DNA of 64,000 bases from Chloroflexota bacterium (lineage in GTDB: Bacteria > Chloroflexota > Anaerolineae > Anaerolineales > Villigracilaceae). Each line of letters opens with the position of its first letter. The stretch's first letter is position 1. The position numbers and the translations under genes are program-made. Location of the stretch: assembly GCA_016213105.1 (NCBI GenBank), contig JACRBN010000010.1, forward strand, positions 124,001-188,000, written 5' to 3'. Below are positions 24,986-32,806 of the stretch, piece by piece. The notes under the pieces were generated by a model. The model was not told the DNA's origin and made no database searches. It saw nothing but the letters and a program-made list of their open reading frames with translations.

Positions 24986-25582
24986 ATGAATGAAAACACG
25001 TTTCGTATTCTTGCAGGTCTGATCCTGTTTACTGGAATAGGCATCTCAAGTTACTACCGCCGCAAAGCGGACAAGGACAGTGGCGAAACCGTCTCCCGCA
25101 AGGCGGACGGCAGTCTCACGATGAACGTCATCAAGATCGGCGGGCTGATCCTCTGGCTGAGTCCGCTGGCGTATTTGGTCAACCCCGCCTGGATGAGCTG
25201 GTCGAAGCTCGGCCTGCCCGACGGAATCCGCTGGCTGGGAGTAGGCGTTGGGGTGCTGTGTATCTTCGGAATGTACTGGCTGTTCAGCAGCATCGGCAGC
25301 AGCATCACCCCCACCAGCGTCACGCGCAGGGAACACAAACTCATCACCAACGGCATTTATCGCTGGATACGACATCCGCTGTACACGGTCGGGTCATCCT
25401 TCATTGTGGCACTCGGCCTGATGGCAGATAACTGGTTCATCATCCTGATGGCTCTGCTGGCATTTACCGCAATGGCCGTCCGCACCCCAAAAGAGGAAGC
25501 CAATCTCATCGAGAAATTCGGCGACGCGTATCGCGACTACATGAAAACCACTGGCGCATTTCTGCCAAAAATCAAATCATAG
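24986..25582 (+). CDS. Isoprenylcysteine carboxyl methyltransferase-like membrane protein
   Basis: 198 residues. After helices at the N-terminus and near 44-60 and 75-95, the C-terminal half has the ICMT/PEMT signature: KLITNGIYRWIRHPLYTVGSSF, and RTPKEEANLIEKFGDAYRDYMKTTGAFLP. These residues bind S-adenosylmethionine in the family. Substrates in bacteria are mostly unknown; phospholipid, protein or small-thiol methylation have been proposed for relatives. It starts 25 bp after the DtxR gene and ends 9 bp before the anchored DtxR-FeoA gene, so it is part of the operon. Its link to metals is not obvious. Confidence 0.85.
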   Translation: MNENTFRILAGLILFTGIGISSYYRRKADKDSGETVSRKADGSLTMNVIKIGGLILWLSPLAYLVNPAWMSWSKLGLPDGIRWLGVGVGVLCIFGMYWLFSSIGSSITPTSVTRREHKLITNGIYRWIRHPLYTVGSSFIVALGLMADNWFIILMALLAFTAMAVRTPKEEANLIEKFGDAYRDYMKTTGAFLPKIKS

Positions 25583-25591
25583 AGGCATTCC

Positions 25592-26596
25592 ATGAACCTG
25601 ATGTATTGGACAATTCTTGTCATTGCACTGGCGCTGGTCATCCTCCTGCCCCGCGTGGGCCTGCTCGCCCTCTTCAAAAACTGGCGCGCAACCCATGAAC
25701 GCGAACAGATGGAGGACGCACTCAAGCACCTGATCGACCGCGAGCAAAGCGGGCGTCACGCCTCTCCCGAGTCACTGGGCGGCACGCTCGACCTCTCGCG
25801 CGCCAAAGTCACGCGGCTGATCGAGGCCATGGAGACGCAGGGTCTGATCGAGTCGCGCGGCGCGGAACTGCATCTCACCGCCGCGGGCGAACGCTGGGCC
25901 CTGCACGTCGTCCGCGCGCACCGCTTGTGGGAGCGCTATCTCGCGGATGAGGCCCGCATGCCGCTCGGCCAGATCCACAACGAGGCACACCGCCGCGAAC
26001 ACAATCTGACCGACGCCCAACTCGACGCGCTGGATGCCGCCCTCGGCCACCCCACCCGCGATCCGCACGGCGACTTCATCCCGACCCGTGAGGGCGCCCT
26101 GCCCAAAGCGGAGGGAATGCCGCTGACGGCGTGGCAGACCGACCGTCCCGCCCGCATTGTGCACCTGGAGGATGAACCCGCCATCGCGTTCGAGCAAATC
26201 CTGGCGGCGGGACTCCGCCTGGGGCAAACCATCCGCATTTTGGAACGCACGCCGCAGCGCCTCATCCTGAGCGACGGCGAGAACGAGTACCGCCTCGCGC
26301 CGACCGTGGCCGCCAACGTGAGCGTGGCCGCCCTGCCCGAAAGCGAACTGCTCAAGCGCGAAGCCGTGCCGCTGGTGGAACTGGCGCATGATCAGCGCGC
26401 CGAGATCGTCGTGCTCGACGAGGCCGTGCAGGGCTTCACCCGCCGCCGATTCCTCGACCTGGGCCTGACGCCTGGAACATTGATCTACCCCGAACTGCAA
26501 AACTTCTTCGGCGACCCGCGCGCCTACCGCGTGCGCGGCACGCTCATCGCGCTGCGCAAAGACCAAGCCGCGCAGATCTGGGTCAAACCTGTTTAA
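25592..26596 (+). CDS. Membrane-anchored DtxR-FeoA fusion protein
   Basis: 334 residues. An N-terminal transmembrane helix (about 4-22; YWTILVIALALVILLP) precedes a DtxR-type winged helix (about 35-90; LDLSRAKVTRLIEAMETQGLIESRG), a DtxR metal/dimer domain (HRLWERYLADEARM ... HNEAHRREHNLT ... GHPTRDPHGD) and two successive FeoA/SH3-like domains (about 180-250 and 258-334). The DtxR C102 equivalent is His and the EH pair is kept, so metal binding is still plausible. A membrane anchor on this architecture is unusual. Because feoB follows and no separate feoA exists here, the tandem FeoA domains may serve FeoB from the membrane. That is inference. Confidence 0.85.
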   Translation: MNLMYWTILVIALALVILLPRVGLLALFKNWRATHEREQMEDALKHLIDREQSGRHASPESLGGTLDLSRAKVTRLIEAMETQGLIESRGAELHLTAAGERWALHVVRAHRLWERYLADEARMPLGQIHNEAHRREHNLTDAQLDALDAALGHPTRDPHGDFIPTREGALPKAEGMPLTAWQTDRPARIVHLEDEPAIAFEQILAAGLRLGQTIRILERTPQRLILSDGENEYRLAPTVAANVSVAALPESELLKREAVPLVELAHDQRAEIVVLDEAVQGFTRRRFLDLGLTPGTLIYPELQNFFGDPRAYRVRGTLIALRKDQAAQIWVKPV

Positions 26597-26649
26597 GTCA
26601 AAAGTCGAAAGTCAAAGGTCGCGCGACTTTTGACCTTCAACTTTCGACA
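26597..26649. repeat. Inverted repeat, AAGTCGAAAGTCAAAGG family (R7)
   Basis: GTCGAAAGTCAAAGGTC and GACCTTCAACTTTCGAC form an imperfect stem around GCGCGACTTTT. It lies between the DtxR-FeoA gene and the FeoB GTPase gene. Confidence 0.65.
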
Positions 26650-26660
26650 CTGGAGAATTT

Positions 26661-27497
26661 ATGACCAACACAAAAGTACCCCTGCCCACCGAACACTGCG
26701 AGACCTGTCCCGCCTTTTATCAACTCGAACAGATGGGCATCAAGGTCGGCGACTTCGACCGCGTCATCGCGCTGGCGGGCAACCCGAACACGGGCAAGTC
26801 CACGCTCTTCAACACGCTGACGGGCCTCAAGCAGCACACGGGCAACTGGCCTGGCAAGACCGTCACGCGCGCCGAGGGCGGCTACCAGTTCAACAACGTC
26901 AAATACAAACTAGTCGACCTGCCTGGCACCTACTCGCTCTTATCCGCTTCACAGGATGAGGAAGTGGCGCGCGACTTCATCCTCTTCGGCCAGCCCGATT
27001 GCACCATCGTCGTCACGGACGCCACGGCGCTCGAGCGCAACTTGAACCTGGCCATGCAGGTGATGGAGATCACCGACCGCGTGGTGGTCGCCATCAACCT
27101 GATGGACGAGGCCCGCCGCAAAGGCCTGGAGGTGGACGCCCGCTCCCTGAGCCGCGACCTGGGCGTGCCCGCCATCCCGATCACGGCCCGCACGGGCGAG
27201 GGAGTCCACACCCTGCTGGGCACGATTGCCGAAGTGATCGAAGGCAAGGTCTCCACCAAACCCATCCGCGTGAGCGGCACGCCTGAATTCCAGAAAGCCG
27301 TCCAGGAACTGGCCGCCATGATCGAAGAGATGACGCCAGGCATCCCGAACGCGCGCTGGCTGGCCATCCGCCTGCTGGACGGGGATGCGCGTGTGCAGCA
27401 GGCGCTGCTCAATGGCGAACTCGGCGAGATCGTCGCCCGCCAACAGCGTGCCGACGTGCAATTCAGCGGAAAGATGTCCGTGGAAGGACGTCAGTAA
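26661..27497 (+). CDS. feoB: FeoB N-terminal GTPase domain as separate protein
   Basis: 278 residues, GGAGAA upstream of the ATG. All G motifs are present: G1 GNPNTGKST, G3 DLPGTYSL, G4 NLMD, G5 region ITARTGEG; a helical GDI-like domain follows and the protein ends without transmembrane helices. In most bacteria this is fused to the permease. Here the permease is the next gene (27626). An N-terminal CxxC (CETCPAFYQ) precedes the G domain and is not typical of E. coli FeoB; it might bind Fe-S or metal. The protein regulates or powers Fe(II) uptake. Together with the permease it must act as a two-component FeoB. Confidence 0.93.
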   Translation: MTNTKVPLPTEHCETCPAFYQLEQMGIKVGDFDRVIALAGNPNTGKSTLFNTLTGLKQHTGNWPGKTVTRAEGGYQFNNVKYKLVDLPGTYSLLSASQDEEVARDFILFGQPDCTIVVTDATALERNLNLAMQVMEITDRVVVAINLMDEARRKGLEVDARSLSRDLGVPAIPITARTGEGVHTLLGTIAEVIEGKVSTKPIRVSGTPEFQKAVQELAAMIEEMTPGIPNARWLAIRLLDGDARVQQALLNGELGEIVARQQRADVQFSGKMSVEGRQ

Positions 27498-27500
27498 TTC

Positions 27501-27607
27501 CGATGGTTGAGTAGGGCGGGCACTTTTCCCGCCCGTATCGAAACCATCGGTCAAAGCAAGAATATGTGGTCTCGGTACGGCGGAAGAACACCGCCTACTC
27601 GACCACC
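27501..27607. repeat. REP-like repeat family R2, inverted pair between the two feoB genes
   Basis: GATGGTTGAGTAGGGCGGG ... CCCGCCCGTATCGAAACC (27501-27549) and a second unit in opposite orientation (GGTCTCGGTACGGCGG ... CCGCCTACTCGACCACC, 27568-27607). It fills almost the whole gap between the GTPase and permease genes. Confidence 0.8.
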
Positions 27608-27625
27608 TTATGAAATGGATAACCT

Positions 27626-29026
27626 ATGACAACACCCATCCAACCCAACGACATCCTCGTCAAGGCCGAGGCCTTGCGCAATGGCCTCAGCACAGGCTTC
27701 CGCGATGAGATCGTCAAATCGCTGTATACCGAGGCCGAGAGCATCGCCCGCCGCGCTGTCAAGGCCGCCTCGGACAAAAAATACGACTTCGACCAGAAGG
27801 TCGACCGTCTGGTCACCTCGCCCCTCACGGGGCTGCCGATCATGCTCCTGCTGCTCGGCCTAATCATTTGGCTGACCGTCGAAGGCGCGAACGTGGCCTC
27901 CGATGCCATCGCCACCGTGTTGTTCACCCTGGGCGACTGGGGCCGCGCCCTGTTCGAAAGCATCAACGCGCCGTGGTGGATCACTGGCCTGCTCTGGGAC
28001 GGCGTCTATCGCGGGCTGGCCTGGGTCATTGCAGTCATGCTCCCGCCGATGGCAATCTTCTTCCCCGCTTTCACTTTTATGGAAGACCTGGGTTACCTGC
28101 CGCGCGTGGCCTTCAACCTGGACTGGATGTTCAAGAAGGCGGGCGCGCACGGCAAGCAGTCCCTGACCATGGCGATGGGCTTCGGCTGCAACGCCGCGGG
28201 CGTGGTGGCGACGCGCGTGATCGACTCGCCGCGCGAACGCCTGATCGCCATCCTGACCAATAACTTCGTGCCATGCAATGGACGCTTCCCGACCCTGATC
28301 ATGCTGGCCACCGTTTTCGTGGCGGCGTCCTTCCCCCCAGCCCTGACCTCGTTCATCGCGGCGGGAACCGTCGTCGGCGTGGTGCTGATCGGCGTGGGCT
28401 TCACCTTCCTGATGTCATGGCTGCTCTCGCGGACGGTGCTCAAAGGTGAAGCCTCCGCGTTCACGCTGGAACTGCCTCCCTACCGCCGCCCGAACATCAG
28501 CCGCATCCTGTACACGTCCCTGATCGACCGCACCATCTTCGTGCTGTGGCGCGCGATGCAGACCGCCGCCCCCGCGGGCGCGCTCATCTGGATCCTGGCC
28601 AACGTGCCCCTCGGGGACTCGAACCTGGCCGCCGCCATTGCAAGCTGGCTCAACCCCTTCGGCCTGCTGCTGGGCCTGGACGGCGTGATCATCCTCTCAT
28701 ACATCATTGCCATCCCCGCCAACGAGATCGTCGTCCCAACCATGATGATGATGTACATGGGCGCAGGCATGATGGTGGACGGCCCGTCCACGAATGAGGC
28801 CATTCGCAGCCTGCTGGTCAACGGTCACGGTTGGACGATGCTGACCGCCATCAACCTTATGCTGTTTGCCCTGCTGCACAATCCGTGCGGCACAACCATC
28901 ATCACGATTTACAAGGAAACCAAGTCTATCAAATGGGCCGCCTTGAGTGTGGTCATCACATTGGGCACGGCATTTCTGGTGACGTTCCTGACGGCGACGG
29001 TGGCGAGATTGCTGGGGTGGGTGTAG
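27626..29026 (+). CDS. feoB: FeoB permease (C-terminal membrane half) as separate protein
   Basis: 466 residues with a soluble N-terminal region of about 70 residues and about eight transmembrane helices. FeoB-specific Gate motifs are seen: MGFGCNAAGVVATR (first Gate/Cys motif) and NNFVPCNGRFPTLI, and later IPANEIVVPTMMM and LHNPCGTTIITI. The conserved cysteines that line the Fe(II) path are therefore present. No GTPase domain precedes it. It follows the GTPase gene by 128 bp of repeat DNA and ends the metal island; a strong inverted repeat at 29061-29096 is its terminator. Confidence 0.93.
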   Translation: MTTPIQPNDILVKAEALRNGLSTGFRDEIVKSLYTEAESIARRAVKAASDKKYDFDQKVDRLVTSPLTGLPIMLLLLGLIIWLTVEGANVASDAIATVLFTLGDWGRALFESINAPWWITGLLWDGVYRGLAWVIAVMLPPMAIFFPAFTFMEDLGYLPRVAFNLDWMFKKAGAHGKQSLTMAMGFGCNAAGVVATRVIDSPRERLIAILTNNFVPCNGRFPTLIMLATVFVAASFPPALTSFIAAGTVVGVVLIGVGFTFLMSWLLSRTVLKGEASAFTLELPPYRRPNISRILYTSLIDRTIFVLWRAMQTAAPAGALIWILANVPLGDSNLAAAIASWLNPFGLLLGLDGVIILSYIIAIPANEIVVPTMMMMYMGAGMMVDGPSTNEAIRSLLVNGHGWTMLTAINLMLFALLHNPCGTTIITIYKETKSIKWAALSVVITLGTAFLVTFLTATVARLLGWV

Positions 29027-29035
29027 GAAGTAAGT

Positions 29036-29057
29036 GGTAATTGGTAATTGGTAATTG
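29036..29057. repeat. Short tandem GGTAATT repeat (R6 relative)
   Basis: The heptamer-like unit TGGTAAT occurs three times in a row just after the FeoB permease stop codon; compare the inverted copy at 6310-6357. Confidence 0.65.
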
Positions 29058-29060
29058 ATG

Positions 29061-29096
29061 AACAGGCCGTGTGGACTCACATCCGCACGGCCTGTT
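29061..29096. terminator. Bidirectional terminator hairpin
   Basis: AACAGGCCGTG and CACGGCCTGTT form a perfect 11-bp stem with a 14-nt loop. It separates the convergent FeoB permease and alpha/beta hydrolase genes. Confidence 0.7.
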
Positions 29097-29114
29097 GCTT
29101 TCACGTAGTGTAAA

Positions 29115-30047
29115 TTATTGGATTGGTGTCGCAAAGAATTCGCGCAGAAAACCCGTGTACTCATCGGCCAGTTTCAGGTAGGGGAAATGTCCCACGCCAG
29201 AGAGGGTCTGCACAACCGCGGTGGGATAGGTCTGCTTCAACTGCTCGCGCAGGGCCAACTCGACCAGCGGATCATTATCCGCTTCGATGATTAGGACGGG
29301 AATGCCCAGTGCGGCGGGATCGGGCGCGGTAAACGGGTCGACGACGCAGCGGTAGCGCCCCAGCACCTGTCCCTTGGTCATGCGTCCATGGCCGATATCC
29401 ATCAGGAAGGCCAGGGTCAATTCATCGTTGCCCGAGGCGGGATAGACGCTTTCGGCGAAGCTGCCGCGCAGCACATCGATTACCAGCCATTCGGGCAGGT
29501 ATGGCAGGGCGGCGCCGATGATTTTGTTCTTTTCGGCGATCAACTCATTCGGCGGGAAGGTGTTCGAGAAAACGGCGCGCAGCACTCGGTCGGGATGGTT
29601 CGCGACCAGGTATTGGGTCAGGTAGCCTCCCAGCGACGTCCCCACCACGTTGACCGCATCCACGCCCTCAGCGTCCAGAATCCCCAACACGCCCGTGGAC
29701 AATTCCTCCAGTGTATCCAGCGGCGGATACGTGACCGAGATGACGCGATAATCCGCCTGCAGAGCCTCCATTTGCTGCCACCAAATGTCGTATGCGCCCG
29801 TCATGCCATGCAGGAAGAGGATGGTTTCTTCGCCCTGCCCAAAGGAGGCGTATTCCCAGGAAACGCCATTCACCTCGATTAATTGGGGCGGATGTGCGGC
29901 GCGAAAGGCTCGCAAAGAAGCCACCTTCTCAGGCTCAACCTTCGCGTACAGTTGATCGAGCGGAGCGCGCGGCACGGGCCAAAGATAAACAGCCAGAATC
30001 ACAACCAGCAAAACGAGCGGGACGATCCATTTCTTATTCATTCGCAT
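29115..30047 (-). CDS. Membrane-anchored alpha/beta-hydrolase
   Basis: 310 residues from the ATG at 30047 (TGGAGAA upstream); an in-frame start 11 codons earlier lacks a site. One N-terminal transmembrane helix (about 7-24) leads into an alpha/beta-hydrolase: oxyanion region LFLHGMTGAYDIWW, nucleophile elbow VVGTSLGGYLTQ (Ser), acidic residue in IIEADNDPLVE and His in SGVGHFPYLK. The catalytic triad is therefore complete. The family includes esterases, lipases and haloalkane dehalogenases; the substrate cannot be read from the sequence. It is divergent from the aldo/keto reductase. Confidence 0.87.
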   Translation of the reverse strand: MRMNKKWIVPLVLLVVILAVYLWPVPRAPLDQLYAKVEPEKVASLRAFRAAHPPQLIEVNGVSWEYASFGQGEETILFLHGMTGAYDIWWQQMEALQADYRVISVTYPPLDTLEELSTGVLGILDAEGVDAVNVVGTSLGGYLTQYLVANHPDRVLRAVFSNTFPPNELIAEKNKIIGAALPYLPEWLVIDVLRGSFAESVYPASGNDELTLAFLMDIGHGRMTKGQVLGRYRCVVDPFTAPDPAALGIPVLIIEADNDPLVELALREQLKQTYPTAVVQTLSGVGHFPYLKLADEYTGFLREFFATPIQ

Positions 30048-30120
30048 GACGTTCTCCAGCCGCTGATTGTACACGCCCATCGGGTAAAATCAAGCCATCA
30101 CTTTTCAAGGAGCCATCAAA

Positions 30121-31104
30121 ATGGATATGCAATATCGCCGTCTTGGGCGCGCAGGCATCAAGGTCAGCGTGTTATCGTTTGGATCGTGGGTCACCTTCCA
30201 TACCCAGGCCGCTGTCGACTCGGCAGTGCTGATGATGAAAGCCGCCTATGACGCGGGCGTCAATTTCTTCGACAACGCCGAAGTGTACGCGGGCGGACGC
30301 TCGGAGGAGGTCATGGGCGCGGCGCTGAAGGAACTCGGCTGGCGGCGCGGCAGTTACCTGATCTCGACCAAGATATTCTGGGGCTTGCACAACGGCCCCA
30401 ATGAGCGCAACACGCTCAACCGCAAGCGCCTGCTCGAAGGCATCGATGGTTCGCTCAAGCGCTTCGGCATGGACTACGTGGACATCATCTACTGCCATCG
30501 CGCCGACCCTGAGACGCCCATCGAGGAAACCGCGCGGGCCATGCAGGACATCGTTCAGTCGGGCCGCGCCATCTACTGGGGCGTCTCCGAGTGGAGCGCG
30601 GACGAGATCCGCGCGGCGTGGAACATCTGCGACAAGTACGGCTGGCACAAGCCCGTCACCGAACAGCCGCAGTACAACCTGTTGCACCGCGAGCGCGTGG
30701 AGAAGGAATATGCCCGCCTGTACGAGGACATCGGCCTCGGCACCACCATCTGGAGTCCGCTGGCTTCGGGCCTGCTGACAGGCAAATACCAGAAGGGCAT
30801 CCCCGCCGACAGCCGCGGCGCGCTCAAAGGCTACGAATGGCTGTGCAATGCCCTGACCGACAAGGAACGCCTGGCCGTCGTGGACAAACTCGGCGCGCTC
30901 GCAAAGGAACTGGACTGCTCACTGGCGCAGTTCGCCATTGCCTGGTGCGCGAAGAATCCGAACGTCAGCACGGTCATCACAGGCGCCAGCCGCGTGGAAC
31001 AAGTCCACGAGAACATGAAGGCGCTGGAAGTCCTGCCGAAACTGACGGGGGATGTGATGAAACGGGTGAATGAGATCGTTGGGAAGTCAGAAGAAGAAGA
31101 GTAG
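30121..31104 (+). CDS. Aldo/keto reductase, Kv-beta-like
   Basis: 327 residues, AAGGAG upstream. The AKR tetrad is present: Asp and Tyr in [16 protein letters not shown], Lys in LISTKIFWG, His in [17 protein letters not shown]. The C-terminal NADPH-binding segment [22 protein letters not shown] is typical of the voltage-gated potassium-channel beta subunit/YghZ branch. It reduces aldehydes or ketones with NADPH; the physiological substrate is unknown. A TAAAAT hexamer at 30085-30090 is a plausible -10. A strong terminator follows at 31112. Confidence 0.92.
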   Translation: MDMQYRRLGRAGIKVSVLSFGSWVTFHTQAAVDSAVLMMKAAYDAGVNFFDNAEVYAGGRSEEVMGAALKELGWRRGSYLISTKIFWGLHNGPNERNTLNRKRLLEGIDGSLKRFGMDYVDIIYCHRADPETPIEETARAMQDIVQSGRAIYWGVSEWSADEIRAAWNICDKYGWHKPVTEQPQYNLLHRERVEKEYARLYEDIGLGTTIWSPLASGLLTGKYQKGIPADSRGALKGYEWLCNALTDKERLAVVDKLGALAKELDCSLAQFAIAWCAKNPNVSTVITGASRVEQVHENMKALEVLPKLTGDVMKRVNEIVGKSEEEE

Positions 31105-31111
31105 AACCAAA

Positions 31112-31149
31112 AGAGACAGTCACCTGCGAGGCGACTGTCTCTTTTTTTT
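31112..31149 (+). terminator. Rho-independent terminator after aldo/keto reductase
   Basis: AGAGACAGTC and GACTGTCTCT form a 10-bp stem with an 11-nt loop and are followed by eight T. Confidence 0.9.
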
Positions 31150-31186
31150 ACATAAAGTGCGCTGCCTTCTTTGGTAGTGGTCCAAT

Positions 31187-32442
31187 ATCAGTAGTTCACG
31201 AAAAGGCATGAACATGGTTTACCTGGTTCCGGCCAAGGAGACCAAAAAGTCATGTTCAAACCCATCATTAAAAATAACCGAATTACGCTATCTCAACAAG
31301 TGTTGAATGCCTTGATTTACATTATGCGTCGATACTTGCCGCTTGTTCTCTGCAATACACGAATTACAGCGGATGACATCATTGCCGTGTTGGGTTATGC
31401 CAGCACAAATCGCACCAGCCTTGACGCTGCGTGCCAGGAGTTGCGGGACACGCCGTCAGCCAATCGTTTGCGCGAGGTGCTGGCACAAGTACTGCCAGAT
31501 CGTGCCAAATTACAACAGGAGCTTAATCGCATCTTACGGGCACAAACGCCAGACTTTGTCAAAAGAGGAAAGCGCTCGTACTACATTGCCATCGACTTGA
31601 CCTTGATTCCGTATCACGGTGAATGTTATGCCGATGAAAAAGAAATTGTGCGCAGTCAAGCCAAGTCGGGCACAACCCATTTTCACGGCTGAAAGCGCAA
31701 CGGTGTCGATAGTACACAACAACCAACGCTATGTTCTGGCATTGCGCTTCGTCGAAAAAGGCGAAAGCATGGACACGATCGTAAAATGGCTGTTGCAGCG
31801 GCTAAAATCTATGGGAGTCTCCATTCCCTCTGCCTACTTGGACAAAGGGTTTTGCTCCGTACCGGTTCTCAAGACATTGAAGAGACGAAAAATCAGATAC
31901 ATCATCCCGATCCGAGTGCGTGGCAAATCCGGCGGCGTTCGTGCCTTGTTTCAAAGGCGCGCCAGTTACCGAACCACTTATACATTCAATAGTCCAAAGC
32001 ATGGTCGCCTGGAGGTGGAAGCCGTTGCGACCAAGAAGTATTACAAAGGACGTTATAAACGCAAAGGTGCGCGCTGGTTTGCCTATGCGGTTGGCGGGTT
32101 GTCAAAGTCCGTTGAGCCGCATCAAGTTTTTAAGATGTATCGGCAACGCTTTGGTATTGAAACCAGTTATCGTCAAATGAACCAGGTACGCGCTCGAACC
32201 ACCTCTCAAAATCCAGTGATCTGTTTACTGTTGGTTGGCTTGGCATTCGTGATCTTCAATCTGTACATTGCCTGTCGAGAGCATCTCGCCGCCGTCTTAA
32301 AAAATCCTGTCAAGCCAATTTCCAAATACTGGTTGACCTTGCGTCGCTTAGCGCATATGATGTCTCTCGCAATTCAAGATTTGTTCGGCTTGGCTGATGT
32401 CATTCTACCCATGCTTATTTACCACTTTCGTGATCTACTGAT
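31187..32442 (+). mobile_element. ISH3-like insertion sequence, about 1.26 kb
   Basis: Terminal inverted repeats are visible: left ATCAGTAGTTCACGAAAAGG (31187-31206) and right end, read inward, ATCAGTAGATCACGAAAGTG (32442-32423), matching at about 17 of 20 positions. The element encodes an IS4-superfamily (ISH3-type) DDE transposase in two overlapping frames. I see no target-site duplication: the bases left of the element are not HsdR sequence while those on the right are. That is expected if a deletion started at the left end. Inside, base composition is lower in GC than the surrounding genome. Confidence 0.8.
31252..31692 (+). pseudogene. ISH3-like transposase, N-terminal part (frameshifted)
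   Basis: 146 residues covering the N-terminal helical domain and the first catalytic Asp block (KRSYYIAIDLTLIPYHG). It reaches the motif SGTTHFHG and stops; the continuing sequence TVSIVHNNQRYVLALRF is in the +1 frame, beginning in the overlap at 31660-31690. One extra T at about 31689-31692 explains the shift. The frameshift could be a mutation that kills the transposase or a programmed event; the surrounding TTTT run is short, so mutation is the simpler reading. Confidence 0.78.
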
Positions 32443-32791
32443 TATGCAATCGCTGATCAACGCCGAAAAAAGTGATTTGTTCGACGTGCTGGAATATATC
32501 TATAACAGCGACTTTGAACCTATCACACGCGAGCTTCGCGTTGCAAAAGCGCAATCCAAAATCTTCTCGGCTTTGAGCGTCGAGCAAAAGGGATTCGTGG
32601 AATTCGTGCTCTCCAAATACATCGAGACCGGCGTCGAAGAACTCGATCAGGAAAAACTACCCCACCTGCTCGTGCTCAAATACAAAGCCATCGAAGACGC
32701 CAAGGAAATCCTTGGCAGCGTGGAAAACATCCGCGCTATGTTCATCAACTTTCAAGGATACTTGTATGAACAACACGCAGCGGCCGCATAA
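31619..32791 (+). pseudogene. Chimeric ORF: transposase C-terminal part fused in frame to HsdR remnant
   Basis: Residues up to about 275 are the rest of the ISH3-type transposase: second catalytic region (SAYLDKGFCSVPVLKTL), RYIIPIRVRG, and the Y-(2)-R-(3)-E-(6)-K-like C1 box QRFGIETSYRQMNQVRART with the catalytic Glu. No stop codon occurs before the right inverted repeat, and the frame runs on into a C-terminal piece of a type I restriction subunit. The first about 20 codons of this ORF merely overlap the preceding frame. Whether any chimeric protein is made is unknown; it would lack the transposase start. Confidence 0.8.
32443..32791 (+). pseudogene. hsdR: hsdR remnant, C-terminal domain of type I restriction subunit
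   Basis: About 115 codons. The stretch SDLFDVLEYIYNSDFEPITRE, FVEFVLSKYIETGVEELDQ, EKLPHLLVLKYKAIEDA and FINFQGYLYEQ is the C-terminal helical domain of HsdR (EcoR124/EcoEI R type), the part that docks to the methylase. The motor and nuclease domains and the hsdM and hsdS genes are absent. The piece starts exactly at the right end of the insertion sequence. The most likely history is insertion of the element into hsdR followed by a deletion leftwards that removed the rest of the locus. Confidence 0.82.
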
Positions 32792-32793
32792 CG

Positions 32794-32799
32794 TATAAT
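32794..32799 (+). promoter_or_regulatory. -10 element, leaderless start of WD40-like gene
   Basis: TATAAT is followed by exactly 7 nt and ATG 32807; the context GCATAACGTATAATT resembles GCATACGTTATAATT at the RicT-like gene. It overlaps the end of the hsdR remnant. Confidence 0.55.
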
Positions 32800-32806
32800 T
32801 CATCCT

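Noticed and set aside
31105-31186. Left flank of the insertion sequence examined for hsdR or hsdS sequence and a target duplication
   Set aside because: It holds only the aldo/keto reductase terminator and about 40 bp of unrelated sequence; no type I restriction motif and no duplication were found.
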